A stretch of 39,583 nt of DNA, taken from assembly GCA_964528575.1 (NCBI GenBank), contig CAZGTQ010000465.1, positions 1-39,583 of the forward strand, in the 5' to 3' direction. Made by a program: the position numbers and the translations under genes. This DNA is from CAZGTQ01 sp964528575 (GTDB lineage: Bacteria; Planctomycetota; UBA1135; GCA-002686595). Under the pieces are notes generated by a model, which saw nothing but the letters and a program-made list of their open reading frames with translations, was not told the origin of the DNA and searched no databases. Shown here in pieces: positions 1-7,883 of the stretch (position 1 is its first letter; each line of letters starts with the position of its first letter).

Positions 1-2544
1 GCGCACGGGCTCCGCGCAGAGCACCGCGGCTTCGCCCTTGAGGCCGTGCGCCGCGTCCGCCAGCGCGGCGGCGTCGGCACGCGACGCGGCGCTGCGCAGG
101 GCGTCCATCGTCTCGGGTGCGGTGAGCAAGAAGGTCGACAGTGCTCTTTCGAGCAAGGCGCGATCGCCTTCCAGACCGGCCAGAGCCTGGTCGAGGTCGA
201 GGCTGCCGGCTTCGACCGGCGCGGCCGGCGCCAGCGCGGTCGGCGCCGGCTCGCCCCCCGGCCGTCCTGCGCGCGACGATGTGCCCAGCCACGACTCCAG
301 CACGGCTCGCAGCGCTGCCGCGCGCACCGGCTTCGGCAGGTAGTCGTCCATCCCGGCCGCGCGGCACGCCTGCTCGTCCTCCGCCATCGCGCGCGCGGTG
401 AGCGCGACGATCGGCACGTGCTCTGCGCCTCCCCGCTCGCGCTCGCGGATGCGCGCCGTCGCTTCGAGGCCGCCCAACAGCGGCATGTGGAGGTCCATCA
501 GGATCAGGTCGAAGCGCATGTCCTCGAGCACGTCGAGCGCCTCGCGGCCGTTCTTCGCCAGCGTCGCCTCGCAGCCCATCTTTTTCAGGAGCCCGAGAGC
601 GAGCTGCGAGTTGATCAGATTGTCCTCGACGACGAGGACGTGGCCGCCGATCTGCTCGCTCCTGATGTCCCCGCGCTGCACCGTCGCGTGCTGCCCTCCG
701 CGCACGAGGCTCTCGCACGCGAAGAGCTTGCCGAGCGCGCCGGCCAAGTCGGCCTGGCGCACCGGCTTCTGGAGGAACGCGTCGCACACGTCGGGCCCCT
801 CGAGCGAGCGGACGTTGTCGAGCGAGGTCAGCACGACGATCAGCGGCTTGCCGTACTTGCGGTCGGAGCGGATCGCCCGCGCCACCTCGTAGCCGTCCAT
901 CCCAGGCATGTGGACGTCCAGCAGCACGAGATGCACGTCGACCGAGTCCTCGCGCGCCGCTCGCAGCCGTCGCAGCGCCGCCGGTCCATCCGAGACCGCC
1001 ATGACCGAGCAACCCCAGTCGGTGAGGCGCGCCTCCAGGATGTGCCGGTTCGTCGAGTTGTCGTCGACCACCAGGACGCGCTTGCCGCGCAGGGGCTGGA
1101 GCGGCGTCCTGCGCGCGTCGATCGACAGCGTCCTCTCGACGAGCGGGAACGGGACCGCGAAGGCGAACGTGCTGCCGCGTCCGGGCTCGCTCTCGACGGT
1201 GAGGGTGCCGCCCATCGCCTCGACGAGTTGCTTGGCGATCGAGAGCCCCAGACCCGTGCCCTCGTGCTGGCGGGTCGTGGTGCCGTCGACCTGCGTGAAG
1301 CTCTGGAAGATGGCTTGCTGATGCTCCTGGGAGATCCCGATCCCGGTGTCCCGCACGGAGAAGCTGAACGTCGCCTCGTCGGCCGTTGCGGCCTCCGACC
1401 GCACGACCACCTCGACCTCGCCGCGCTCGGTGAACTTGACCGCGTTGCCGATCAAGTTGGTCAGGACCTGCCGCAGGCGGCCGCTGTCGCAGCGGACCCA
1501 GGACGGGACGCCGCTCGCGATGTTGCAGACCAGCTCGAGCCCCTTGGTCGCCCCCTGCGGAGCGACGACGCTGACCGCCCGCTCCACGCAGTCGATCAAG
1601 TCGCAGTCGGAGATCTCGAGATCGAGCTTGCCCGCTTCGATCTTCGAGAGGTCGAGGATGTCGTTGACGAGCAGGAGCAGCGAGCTCCCGCACTCGACGA
1701 CCGTCTCGACGTACGCGCGTTGCTCGTCGTTGAGATCCGTGTCGAGCGCGAGCTCGCTCATCCCGATGATGCCGTTCATCGGGGTACGGATCTCGTGACT
1801 CATGTTCGCGAGGAACTCGGACTTGAGCCTCACCGCCTCGAGCGCCTGGTCCCGCGCGATCTCCAGCTCGTGCGTGCGCTCCTCGACCAGCATCTCGACG
1901 TGCGCGTTGGTCGACTCCATCTGCGCCTGACGCGACGCGATCGTCTTCATCTCGCGAATCGCCTGGCAGCACGAGTACAACAGGAACGCGTCCTCGAAAG
2001 CGACCCAGCCGGCGTGCTCGAGCCAGCGCCATGAACCGGCGCTGAGCACGCCGAACACCGACTGCGGCCAGTACACGCCGCGGACGAAGTGGTCGATCGC
2101 GACCACCGCGGATGCCGTGACGAGGACGCGCCAGTCGCGGTAGAACGACAGGAACGCCAGCGACCCGAAGACGTGGAAGTGCGTCTCGATCCTGCCGCCC
2201 GTGAGGTGGATGAGCAGCGCGGACGTGAGCGCTTGCCCGATGGCGATCGCGTGCCGCGTCGTCGTAGCGCCCGGCTGCCGGTGGACGAGCCAGACCGGGA
2301 CCGCGGTGATGAGCCCCCCGAGGAAGATCGCCAGGTAGACGTGCAGGTGGACGGCGCTGTCCGATCCGTTCCACGTTCGCGGCGAGATCCAGAGCGCTGC
2401 CGCGATGCCCGCCAGCCACTGCGCAACCATCAGGCGCGCGAAGAGCCGGTCGGTGCGCGCGTGGATCGCGCCGTGGTGCTCCGCGTAGATCTCCTCGGCG
2501 CGCGCGGACCAGGTGGCACCCGCGACCTGCTCGGCGGCGATCAC
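1..2544 (-). CDS. Membrane hybrid sensor histidine kinase (HisKA-HATPase-REC-REC-Hpt), 3' end cut by window
   Basis: The frame runs from a GTG start at 2544 to the window edge (848 codons seen, no stop), so the C-terminus is missing. The first ~195 residues hold five or six hydrophobic segments (about 37-53, 69-87, 99-115, 122-152, 179-193) with the motif THFHVFGSLAFLSFYRDW, an input domain I recall from other hybrid kinases but cannot name. A short coiled coil leads to HisKA (FLANMSHEIRTPMNG, phospho-His ~250) and HATPase_c (N-box NLIGNAVKF, DTGIGI, GTGLGLSI). Two receiver domains follow (LLDVHMPGMDG, Asp ~543; LMDLHMPLLGG, Asp ~684), then an Hpt domain (AHGLKGEA, His ~833). This is the multistep phosphorelay design of BarA-type kinases. 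The start overlaps the stop of the RedB-like gene by 4 bases (GTGA), which suggests the two are made together. Ligand and output regulator are not visible. Confidence 0.93.
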   Translation of the reverse strand, partial: MIAAEQVAGATWSARAEEIYAEHHGAIHARTDRLFARLMVAQWLAGIAAALWISPRTWNGSDSAVHLHVYLAIFLGGLITAVPVWLVHRQPGATTTRHAIAIGQALTSALLIHLTGGRIETHFHVFGSLAFLSFYRDWRVLVTASAVVAIDHFVRGVYWPQSVFGVLSAGSWRWLEHAGWVAFEDAFLLYSCCQAIREMKTIASRQAQMESTNAHVEMLVEERTHELEIARDQALEAVRLKSEFLANMSHEIRTPMNGIIGMSELALDTDLNDEQRAYVETVVECGSSLLLLVNDILDLSKIEAGKLDLEISDCDLIDCVERAVSVVAPQGATKGLELVCNIASGVPSWVRCDSGRLRQVLTNLIGNAVKFTERGEVEVVVRSEAATADEATFSFSVRDTGIGISQEHQQAIFQSFTQVDGTTTRQHEGTGLGLSIAKQLVEAMGGTLTVESEPGRGSTFAFAVPFPLVERTLSIDARRTPLQPLRGKRVLVVDDNSTNRHILEARLTDWGCSVMAVSDGPAALRRLRAAREDSVDVHLVLLDVHMPGMDGYEVARAIRSDRKYGKPLIVVLTSLDNVRSLEGPDVCDAFLQKPVRQADLAGALGKLFACESLVRGGQHATVQRGDIRSEQIGGHVLVVEDNLINSQLALGLLKKMGCEATLAKNGREALDVLEDMRFDLILMDLHMPLLGGLEATARIRERERGGAEHVPIVALTARAMAEDEQACRAAGMDDYLPKPVRAAALRAVLESWLGTSSRAGRPGGEPAPTALAPAAPVEAGSLDLDQALAGLEGDRALLERALSTFLLTAPETMDALRSAASRADAAALADAAHGLKGEAAVLCAEPVR

Positions 2545-3182
2545 GGCCGGCCTCCCGCGGTCTCGAACGCGTCCGCGGTGGACGAGAGCGCGCAACCGAA
2601 CACCGCAGTCCGGTCCGGCACGGGCTCACCGCCCCCTACCAGATCGAGGACCGCGCTCTTGCCGTGGTTGTCGCCCGCGTGACCGCGTGAGCCGGTGATC
2701 CCGCCGCGGAACACGAGCTCGCCGTCCGGCGCGTACACCAGCGTTTGTCCCGACGTGCGGGCGCCGAATCGCTCCGCCAGCGCTCCGCCCGGGTCGCTCC
2801 ACACGCGCGCGTGCGGGATCGACTGGGCCTGTTCCCACAGAGCGCCGCGGTCCTGACCGTCGCCGAGCCCCGAGTCCGCGTAGAAGACGACGTGCACGTC
2901 GAGACGACGACGCGTGCGGGCAGCGATGCGCTCCAGCTCGGACATCGAAGCGCGGGTGCACGGGCAGTGAGGGTGGGCGAACATGACGAGGACGTGCCGG
3001 TCGGAGGGAGGCGGGAGGGAACACCCGGCGGGCCAGGTCGACGGCGCGTCGGCCAGAGCGCCCGGCTCCTTCTCGTAGACGGCGAGCACGACGAAGCCCG
3101 CCACGACGCCCGCGAGCCACGTCGCGAGCAGGAGGCCTACGCTCGAGCTCCCGCCGGGGGGTTGCTCCGCAGGGAGGGACAA
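2541..3182 (-). CDS. RedB-like membrane-anchored thioredoxin-fold protein
   Basis: 213 residues starting at TTG 3182. It is the longest in-frame start; the next in-frame candidate lies inside the membrane segment. One N-terminal hydrophobic segment (about 15-36) suggests anchoring, with the rest outside the cytoplasm. The motif FAHPHCPCTRAS has a Cys-Pro-Cys pair in the place of a thioredoxin CXXC. It sits after a strand (HVLVMFAH) and before a helix (MSELERIAART), as in thioredoxin folds. A later stretch (GQTLVYAPDGELVFRGGITGSRGH) fits the cis-Pro/beta-hairpin region of such folds. Proteins like this are often labelled RedB. Translational coupling to a membrane histidine kinase suggests that it senses or relays redox or metal status to that kinase; this is inference. 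No other reading frame competes. Confidence 0.8.
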   Translation of the reverse strand: MSLPAEQPPGGSSSVGLLLATWLAGVVAGFVVLAVYEKEPGALADAPSTWPAGCSLPPPSDRHVLVMFAHPHCPCTRASMSELERIAARTRRRLDVHVVFYADSGLGDGQDRGALWEQAQSIPHARVWSDPGGALAERFGARTSGQTLVYAPDGELVFRGGITGSRGHAGDNHGKSAVLDLVGGGEPVPDRTAVFGCALSSTADAFETAGGRP

Positions 3183-3193
3183 GGGGATTGCTT

Positions 3194-3212
3194 TCGCGCC
3201 CTATCGGCGCGA
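3194..3212 (-). promoter_or_regulatory. 7-bp perfect hairpin just upstream of the RedB-like start
   Basis: TCGCGCC and GGCGCGA flank a 5-base loop (ctatc on the plus strand). On the minus strand the hairpin ends 11 bases before the TTG start at 3182, between the permease stop (3280) and the RedB-like gene. No T-run follows it in either direction, so it is a poor intrinsic terminator. It could be an operator or a 5'-UTR structure that affects initiation at the weak TTG codon. Confidence 0.35.
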
Positions 3213-3279
3213 GCCGCGGATTCCCTGAGAGACTCCGGGCGCGCTCCGCGGCCGCTCCCGCTCTCGGGACCGGCGACGT

Positions 3280-4578
3280 TCAGCGCGCGCGGGTCCAGCG
3301 CCGCGTCGCCAGCCACAAGGCGAGCCCGACGACGACCGTCGCCGCGGTCGCGGCGATGTGCGCGGGGTTCTCCAGCGCGAAGAGCGCAGCGAGCGAGAGC
3401 GTGCTCGCCACGTAGAACGCCGGGATCCCGAGCCCGCCGAGCGCGACGCCGCGACGACGCAGCAGGAACAGGCTCGCGACCGTCGCCGCCGCGCTCAACG
3501 ACAGCGTCAGCCCCAGATACGACAGCAGCTCCTGCAACTTCGTGACGACCACGACGACGGCCGCCAGCGCCGCCTGGAGCACGATCGCCGCGCGCGGCAC
3601 GTCGTCCGTCCCCGCCCGCGGCGCTCCGCCCGCGAGCACCGCGGGGAGCACGCCGTCGCGCGCCATCCGCGCGTACACCCGCGGCCCCGCGACGATCATC
3701 GACGAGACCGACGTGAGCAGCGCGAGCGCGACCAGGGCGCGCATCGCGATCGCGAGCCCCTCGCCGCCCAGCACCCACGCCGCCGAGACCGCGACCTCCG
3801 GCCGGCCCGCGACCGAGCCCGGCGGCGGCGCGTAGAGAAACACCGCGTTCAGCGCCAGATACAGGGCCAGCACGCACGCCGTGCCCCCCACCATCGCGCG
3901 CGGAATCGTCCGCTCCGGCTCGCGCACCTCCTCGGCGACGTACACCGCCGCGTTGAAGCCGCTGTAGGCGAGCGAGATCCACACGAGCGAGCCCGCGAAC
4001 GCGAGCGGCGCGAAGCCCGGCTCGAGCTCCGGCAGCGTCAGGCCCGTCCACGCGCCGTCCGCGCGGCGCACCGCCGCGTACACGACGAACGTCCCGAGCA
4101 GCACGAGCTTGAGCGCGACGATCGCGTTCTGCGCGACGAGCCCGCGGCGCGCGAACGCCGCGTGCAGCGCGCCGAAGACGACGATCGAGAGCACGGCGAG
4201 CGTGCCGTACGGGAGCCACGCCGGCCGCTCGACGTCCCACGGCCACGCGTACTGCTCGAACGCGTGCGCCGCGAACGCGATCGCACCCGTGAAGCCCGCG
4301 AGCAACGAGACCCAGCCCGCGACGAAGCCCGCCGCCGGGTGCACGACCCGGCTCAGGAAGACGTACTCGCCGCCCGACTCGCGCACGACCGCCGCCAGGC
4401 GCCCGTAGCTCACGGCGCCGGCGAGCGCGATCAAGCCGCCCACGAGCCACGCGAGCATCACCCAGCGCCGCTCGCCGAGCTCGTCGAGCGCGAAGCCGCT
4501 CGTCGTGAACACGCCCGCGCCGATCGCGTTCGCGACGACGAGCGCGGTCGCGGAGGCGGCGCCGAACGGGCGCGTCAC
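3280..4578 (-). CDS. APC-superfamily amino acid permease
   Basis: 432 residues with about twelve hydrophobic segments. The N-terminus (ALVVANAIGAGVFTTSGFAL) carries the first-helix G-A-G-V-F motif of APC transporters, where substrate backbone is bound. Later landmarks are ESGGEYVFLSRVVHPAAGF (helix 3 region), SGFNAAVYVAEEVREPERT (helix 6/loop signature of amino acid permeases) and SSMIVAGPRVYARMARDGVLP (helix 8 region). It should import or exchange an amino acid or amine across the inner membrane; the substrate cannot be read from sequence. The frame stays open further upstream, but the GTG at 4578 overlaps the stop of the methyltransferase fusion (GTGA), begins right at the conserved N-terminus, and is preferred. 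Confidence 0.9.
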   Translation of the reverse strand: MTRPFGAASATALVVANAIGAGVFTTSGFALDELGERRWVMLAWLVGGLIALAGAVSYGRLAAVVRESGGEYVFLSRVVHPAAGFVAGWVSLLAGFTGAIAFAAHAFEQYAWPWDVERPAWLPYGTLAVLSIVVFGALHAAFARRGLVAQNAIVALKLVLLGTFVVYAAVRRADGAWTGLTLPELEPGFAPLAFAGSLVWISLAYSGFNAAVYVAEEVREPERTIPRAMVGGTACVLALYLALNAVFLYAPPPGSVAGRPEVAVSAAWVLGGEGLAIAMRALVALALLTSVSSMIVAGPRVYARMARDGVLPAVLAGGAPRAGTDDVPRAAIVLQAALAAVVVVVTKLQELLSYLGLTLSLSAAATVASLFLLRRRGVALGGLGIPAFYVASTLSLAALFALENPAHIAATAATVVVGLALWLATRRWTRAR

Positions 4579-5780
4579 TCCGGCTTTCGGAACTCGAGGA
4601 AGTAGTTCTCCGCGAGACCCTCGATCTCGACCTCGCGCACGAAGCGCAGGCCCGCGCGCTCGATCTCGGCGCGGAACGTCTCCTTGCCCGCGCGCACGTG
4701 ACCGAGGATCCAGTCGCGCGAGACGCCCTCGATGCGCTCGAAGTCGATCACGACGAGCCGGCCGCCGGGGACGAGCGCGCGCTCGATCGACGCCAGCGTC
4801 GACGCGGGGAACTCGAAGTGATGGTACGTGTCGCACACGAACGCGAGCTCGACCGACCGCGGCGGCAGCCCGATCGTGTCGGCCTGGCACAGCACGCCCG
4901 TCACGTTTCGCAAGTGCTTCGCCGCCGCGCTCGCGAGCACGTGCTGCACGAACCGCGGCGCGATGTCGATCGCGAAGACCCAACCCTCGGGGCCGACCGC
5001 GTCGGCGAACAGCATCGTGTAGAAGCCGGTCCCGGCGCCGACGTCGGCGATGCGCATGCCCGGCACGACGCCCGTCGCCGCGAGGACGTCGCGGCGCGCC
5101 GCGTAGACCTCGCGGCTCTCGACCTCGAAGCGCGCGATGAACTCGTCGACGTCGAGGTCGGGATCGGTGAAGCTGTCGTTGATCCCCTGCTTGACGCTCT
5201 TCTCGCGCTCACGGGCGACGTAGGCGAGCGCCCGCTCCTCGTAGCCCGCGTTCGCGAGCCCGATCGTCTTCGCCTCGGCGAGCGCGCGCTCGAGCGGCAC
5301 GCCCTCGTCGAGCACGCGGAACGGGAGCCACGCGCCGCCGACTCGGCTCGCCGAGCCGCAGTGCAGGAGCGTCGGCGGCTGCTCGCCGGCCAGGTGGCGC
5401 CGGAGCGAGTCGAACACGCCGTCGGTGAGCTCCTCGGGCCCGCCGAACGGGACCGCGACGAGCTCGATCCCCGCGTCCCCCAGCGCGCCCGCCTCGTCCC
5501 AGCGTATTTCGCCCGGCTTGCGCAGCGTGATCACGCGCCGGATGCCGCGCTCCTTCAGCACCGCGACGTCCGCCGGCGTGATCTGGGCGGAGAACCACAG
5601 GTCGCCGGCGCGGTGCACGTTCGGCGTCTCGCCGAGCGCGGCGGGCACGATCTCGTCCGGCGCGGACCTCTGCGGCGCGGGAGCGGGCGCGGGCGCCGGC
5701 GGATCCTGGAACCGCGCGCGCGCATCGGCCGCGAACAGGACGAGCGCGAGCAGAGCGACGAGCGAGAGACGCAGCTTCAT
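4575..5780 (-). CDS. Exported fusion of a DSP/DUF442-like phosphatase domain and a SAM methyltransferase
   Basis: 401 residues from ATG 5780. Residues 1-22 are a signal peptide (hydrophobic LSLVALLALVLFA, then ADARA), followed by a Pro-Ala linker. Residues ~50-190 resemble the beta-lactamase-hydrolase-like/DSP phosphatase fold: SAQITPADVAVLKERGIRRV is the usual N-terminal region, and LLHCGSASRVG holds C141 and R146 in a C-X4-R loop, as in DUF442-type proteins rather than classical C-X5-R. Residues ~230-400 form a class I methyltransferase with motif I VGAGTGFYT (~247-255), an acidic IDI after beta2, and CDTYHHFEFP after beta4. SAM is not expected outside the cytoplasm, so an exported methyltransferase is puzzling. 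The gene overlaps its neighbours by 4 bases on both sides (lipoprotein upstream, permease downstream). Substrate unknown. Confidence 0.85.
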   Translation of the reverse strand: MKLRLSLVALLALVLFAADARARFQDPPAPAPAPAPQRSAPDEIVPAALGETPNVHRAGDLWFSAQITPADVAVLKERGIRRVITLRKPGEIRWDEAGALGDAGIELVAVPFGGPEELTDGVFDSLRRHLAGEQPPTLLHCGSASRVGGAWLPFRVLDEGVPLERALAEAKTIGLANAGYEERALAYVAREREKSVKQGINDSFTDPDLDVDEFIARFEVESREVYAARRDVLAATGVVPGMRIADVGAGTGFYTMLFADAVGPEGWVFAIDIAPRFVQHVLASAAAKHLRNVTGVLCQADTIGLPPRSVELAFVCDTYHHFEFPASTLASIERALVPGGRLVVIDFERIEGVSRDWILGHVRAGKETFRAEIERAGLRFVREVEIEGLAENYFLEFRKPE

Positions 5781-6424
5781 GATCCGCCGATCATAGAGCG
5801 CATCTGCTCGCCGTACTCCTCCAACGTCCCGAGCCCGACCTCGCGCCGCCGGCGGTCGACCTCGGCCTCGTCCTCGATCGGCCGCGGCACGAGCTCGCCT
5901 TCGAGTTGGTACCACTGCGTCCCGTAGACCTGCGGACGGCCCTCGCCGACGCGCACGCGGTCGGTCAGATAGGCGAGCTCGGTCGGGCCGACCTCGCCCT
6001 CCGGCGCCGCGCGCATCAGCTCCAGGCAGCGCCGCTGGAACGCCGGGTCGCGGTCCGCGTGCTGCACGAGGAGCCACGCCGCGTGCGCGCCGTCCTCGCC
6101 GACGAGCGAGCGACCCGGCCAACCGTGCTCGTCGACGACGGCGCGCAACCAGGCCGTGTTCTCGCGGTCGACCGCGCCGAGGTCGACCTCGGCGAGGTCG
6201 ACGCCGGCGCGATCCGCGAGCCAACGCCGGCGCGCCTCCTGGTCGACTTCCACGCGCTCGAGCAGCTCGGCGCGCAGCGCGGGGAGCGCGGCGCGGAGCG
6301 CCGGGAGCGCCGGCGCGTCTTCGGCGGGCGCTGCAGCGTCGGCGTCGGCCGGCGCGGAGCGGCAGGCGCCGAGCGCGCCGAGAGCGAGCGCCGCGAGCAC
6401 GATCGAGCGGACGAGCGTCACCAT
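5777..6424 (-). CDS. Lipoprotein, DUF6624-like
   Basis: 215 residues starting at ATG 6424. The N-terminus is a lipoprotein signal ending in LGAC (Cys ~21), followed by an Ala/Pro-rich linker. The body has the pattern I associate with DUF6624: VDQEARRRW, NTAWLRAVVDEHGWPGRSLVG, AAWLLVQHADRDPAFQRRCL, ELAYLTDRVRVGEGRPQVYGTQW, and a closing VDRRRREVGLGTLEEY. No activity is known to me for this family. It leads a three-gene unit with the exported fusion protein and the permease (ATGA overlap at its stop), so it probably acts in the cell envelope. A TAGAAT element 9 bases before the ATG suggests a leaderless transcript. Confidence 0.82.
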   Translation of the reverse strand: MVTLVRSIVLAALALGALGACRSAPADADAAAPAEDAPALPALRAALPALRAELLERVEVDQEARRRWLADRAGVDLAEVDLGAVDRENTAWLRAVVDEHGWPGRSLVGEDGAHAAWLLVQHADRDPAFQRRCLELMRAAPEGEVGPTELAYLTDRVRVGEGRPQVYGTQWYQLEGELVPRPIEDEAEVDRRRREVGLGTLEEYGEQMRSMIGGS

Positions 6425-6433
6425 CGCCCGCGG

Positions 6434-6439
6434 ATTCTA
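6434..6439 (-). promoter_or_regulatory. Putative -10 element (TAGAAT) of the lipoprotein operon
   Basis: On the minus strand TAGAAT ends 9 bases before the ATG at 6424, so transcription would begin about at the start codon. No good -35 hexamer is visible. The same TANNNT-to-start spacing recurs upstream of other genes in this window. Confidence 0.35.
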
Positions 6440-6458
6440 ACGCACCTTCGCGCGCTCC

Positions 6459-6487
6459 TGGACAGCGCGCGCCGTGCCCACTAGAAC
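6459..6487 (+). promoter_or_regulatory. Sigma-70-like promoter of mgtE
   Basis: TGGACA (6459-6464) and TAGAAC (6482-6487) are separated by exactly 17 bases. Transcription would begin near 6494, which places the in-frame ATG at 6474 inside the promoter and supports the ATG at 6516 as the real mgtE start. Confidence 0.45.
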
Positions 6488-6515
6488 GCTCTCTCCGCGA
6501 GGGCGGAACGAGCGC

Positions 6516-7883
6516 ATGGCCGAAACCGTCGAAACGCGCCCGCTGGCGGAGCAGCTCGCCGAGCGGATCGCCGCGGGCGAGCGCCGCGCGGTGCGCGCGT
6601 TCGTCGCCGCGCTCGATCCGCTCGACACGATCCACGTCGTCTCGCAACTGCGCGACGAGGACCGCGCGACGCTGCTCACGCTCCTGCGGCCCGAGGACGC
6701 CGCCGACGTCCTCGCGCACGTGCCCGAGGCGCAGGCGAGCGATGCGCTCGAGTCGATCGATCCGCAGCGCGCGGCGCGCATCCTCGCCGAGCTGCCGTCC
6801 GACGACCGCGCCGACCTGCTCAACGATCTCGACGAGGAGGAGGCCGAGGCGATCCTCGCGCGCATGCGCCCGGCCGAGGCGCACGAGCTGCGCGAGCTCG
6901 CCGCCCACGAGGAGGACACCGCCGGCGGGCTCATGATCCGGGAGTTCGTCCGCGTGCCGTCGAGCGCGACCGTCGGGGAAGTCGTCGACCACCTGCAGGA
7001 GCACGCCGAGACGTACGAGTCCTACGACGTGCAGTACACGTACGTCGAGGACGAGCGGGGCCACCTCGTCGGGGTGCTGCCGCTGCGCGAGCTGCTCTTC
7101 GCCCCGCGCCGCGCGTCGATCGAGCGGCTGATGATCCGCGACCCGCAGGCGGTGCGGCTCGACGACGAGCTCGCCGAGCTCGTCGCGTTCTTCGAGGAGA
7201 ATCGCTTCTACGGCGTGCCTGTCGTCGACGAGACGGGCAAGCTGCACGGCGTCCTGCGGCGCCGCGCGGTCGAGGCGGCGATGGCCGCGGAGAGCGAGGA
7301 GACGTTCCGCGCGACGCAGGGCATCGTCGGCGGCGAGGAGCTGCGCAGCATGCCGATCTGGCTGCGCTCTCGCCGGCGGCTCTCGTGGCTGTCGGTCAAC
7401 ATCGGGCTCAACGTGATGGCGGCGAGCGTGATCGCGCTCCACCAGGACACGCTCGAGGCGGTGATCGCGCTCGCGGTGTTCCTGCCGATCATCTCGGACA
7501 TGAGCGGCTGCTCGGGCGCGCAGGCGGTCGCGGTCAGCATGCGCGAGCTCACGCTCGGAGTGACGCGGCCGAGCGACCTGGCCCGCGTGATCGGCCAGGA
7601 GCTCTACGTCGGCTTGCTGAACGGCGTCGCGCTCGGCTTCTTGATCGGCGCGGTCGCGTGGGTGTGGAAGGGCGATCCGTGGCTGAGCGCGGTCGTCGGC
7701 GCGGCGCTCGCGCTGAACACGGTCATCGCGGTGTGCTTCGGCGGCGCGGTCCCGCTCGTGCTCAAGCGGCTCGGCCGCGACCCGGCGCTCGCGTCGGGGC
7801 CGATCCTGACGACGGTGACCGACGTGTGCGGGTTCTTCCTCGTGCTGACGTTCGCGTCGCTCGCGCTGTCGCGGCTCTCGTGA
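6516..7883 (+). CDS. mgtE: Magnesium transporter MgtE
   Basis: 455 residues, the usual MgtE length. The first ~125 residues are the superhelical N domain (repeated LLRPEDAADVLAHVPE, LPSDDRADLLNDLDEEEAE patterns), ending in EEDTAGGLM. Two CBS domains follow (YTYVEDERGHLVGVLPLREL; FYGVPVVDETGKLHGVLRR). The linker ELRSMPIWLRSRRRLSWL leads into five C-terminal membrane helices. The pore motif region reads SDMSGCSGAQAVAVSMREL, where many MgtE proteins have a TGGNAGSQ-type sequence. MgtE is a Mg2+-gated channel of the inner membrane, closed when cytoplasmic Mg2+ fills the N/CBS domains. The 6516 start is chosen over 6474 because of the promoter at 6459-6487. The stop overlaps the next gene (GTGA). 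Confidence 0.95.
   Translation: MAETVETRPLAEQLAERIAAGERRAVRAFVAALDPLDTIHVVSQLRDEDRATLLTLLRPEDAADVLAHVPEAQASDALESIDPQRAARILAELPSDDRADLLNDLDEEEAEAILARMRPAEAHELRELAAHEEDTAGGLMIREFVRVPSSATVGEVVDHLQEHAETYESYDVQYTYVEDERGHLVGVLPLRELLFAPRRASIERLMIRDPQAVRLDDELAELVAFFEENRFYGVPVVDETGKLHGVLRRRAVEAAMAAESEETFRATQGIVGGEELRSMPIWLRSRRRLSWLSVNIGLNVMAASVIALHQDTLEAVIALAVFLPIISDMSGCSGAQAVAVSMRELTLGVTRPSDLARVIGQELYVGLLNGVALGFLIGAVAWVWKGDPWLSAVVGAALALNTVIAVCFGGAVPLVLKRLGRDPALASGPILTTVTDVCGFFLVLTFASLALSRLS

Noticed and set aside
46..2034. Long plus-strand open frame opposite the hybrid kinase
   Set aside because: It is rich in Arg/Asp/Val with no family likeness and mirrors the kinase codons on the other strand, a usual effect of extreme GC content.
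6474..7883. Earlier ATG for mgtE
   Set aside because: It falls inside the spacer of the TGGACA-17-TAGAAC promoter, and the added residues have no MgtE likeness.
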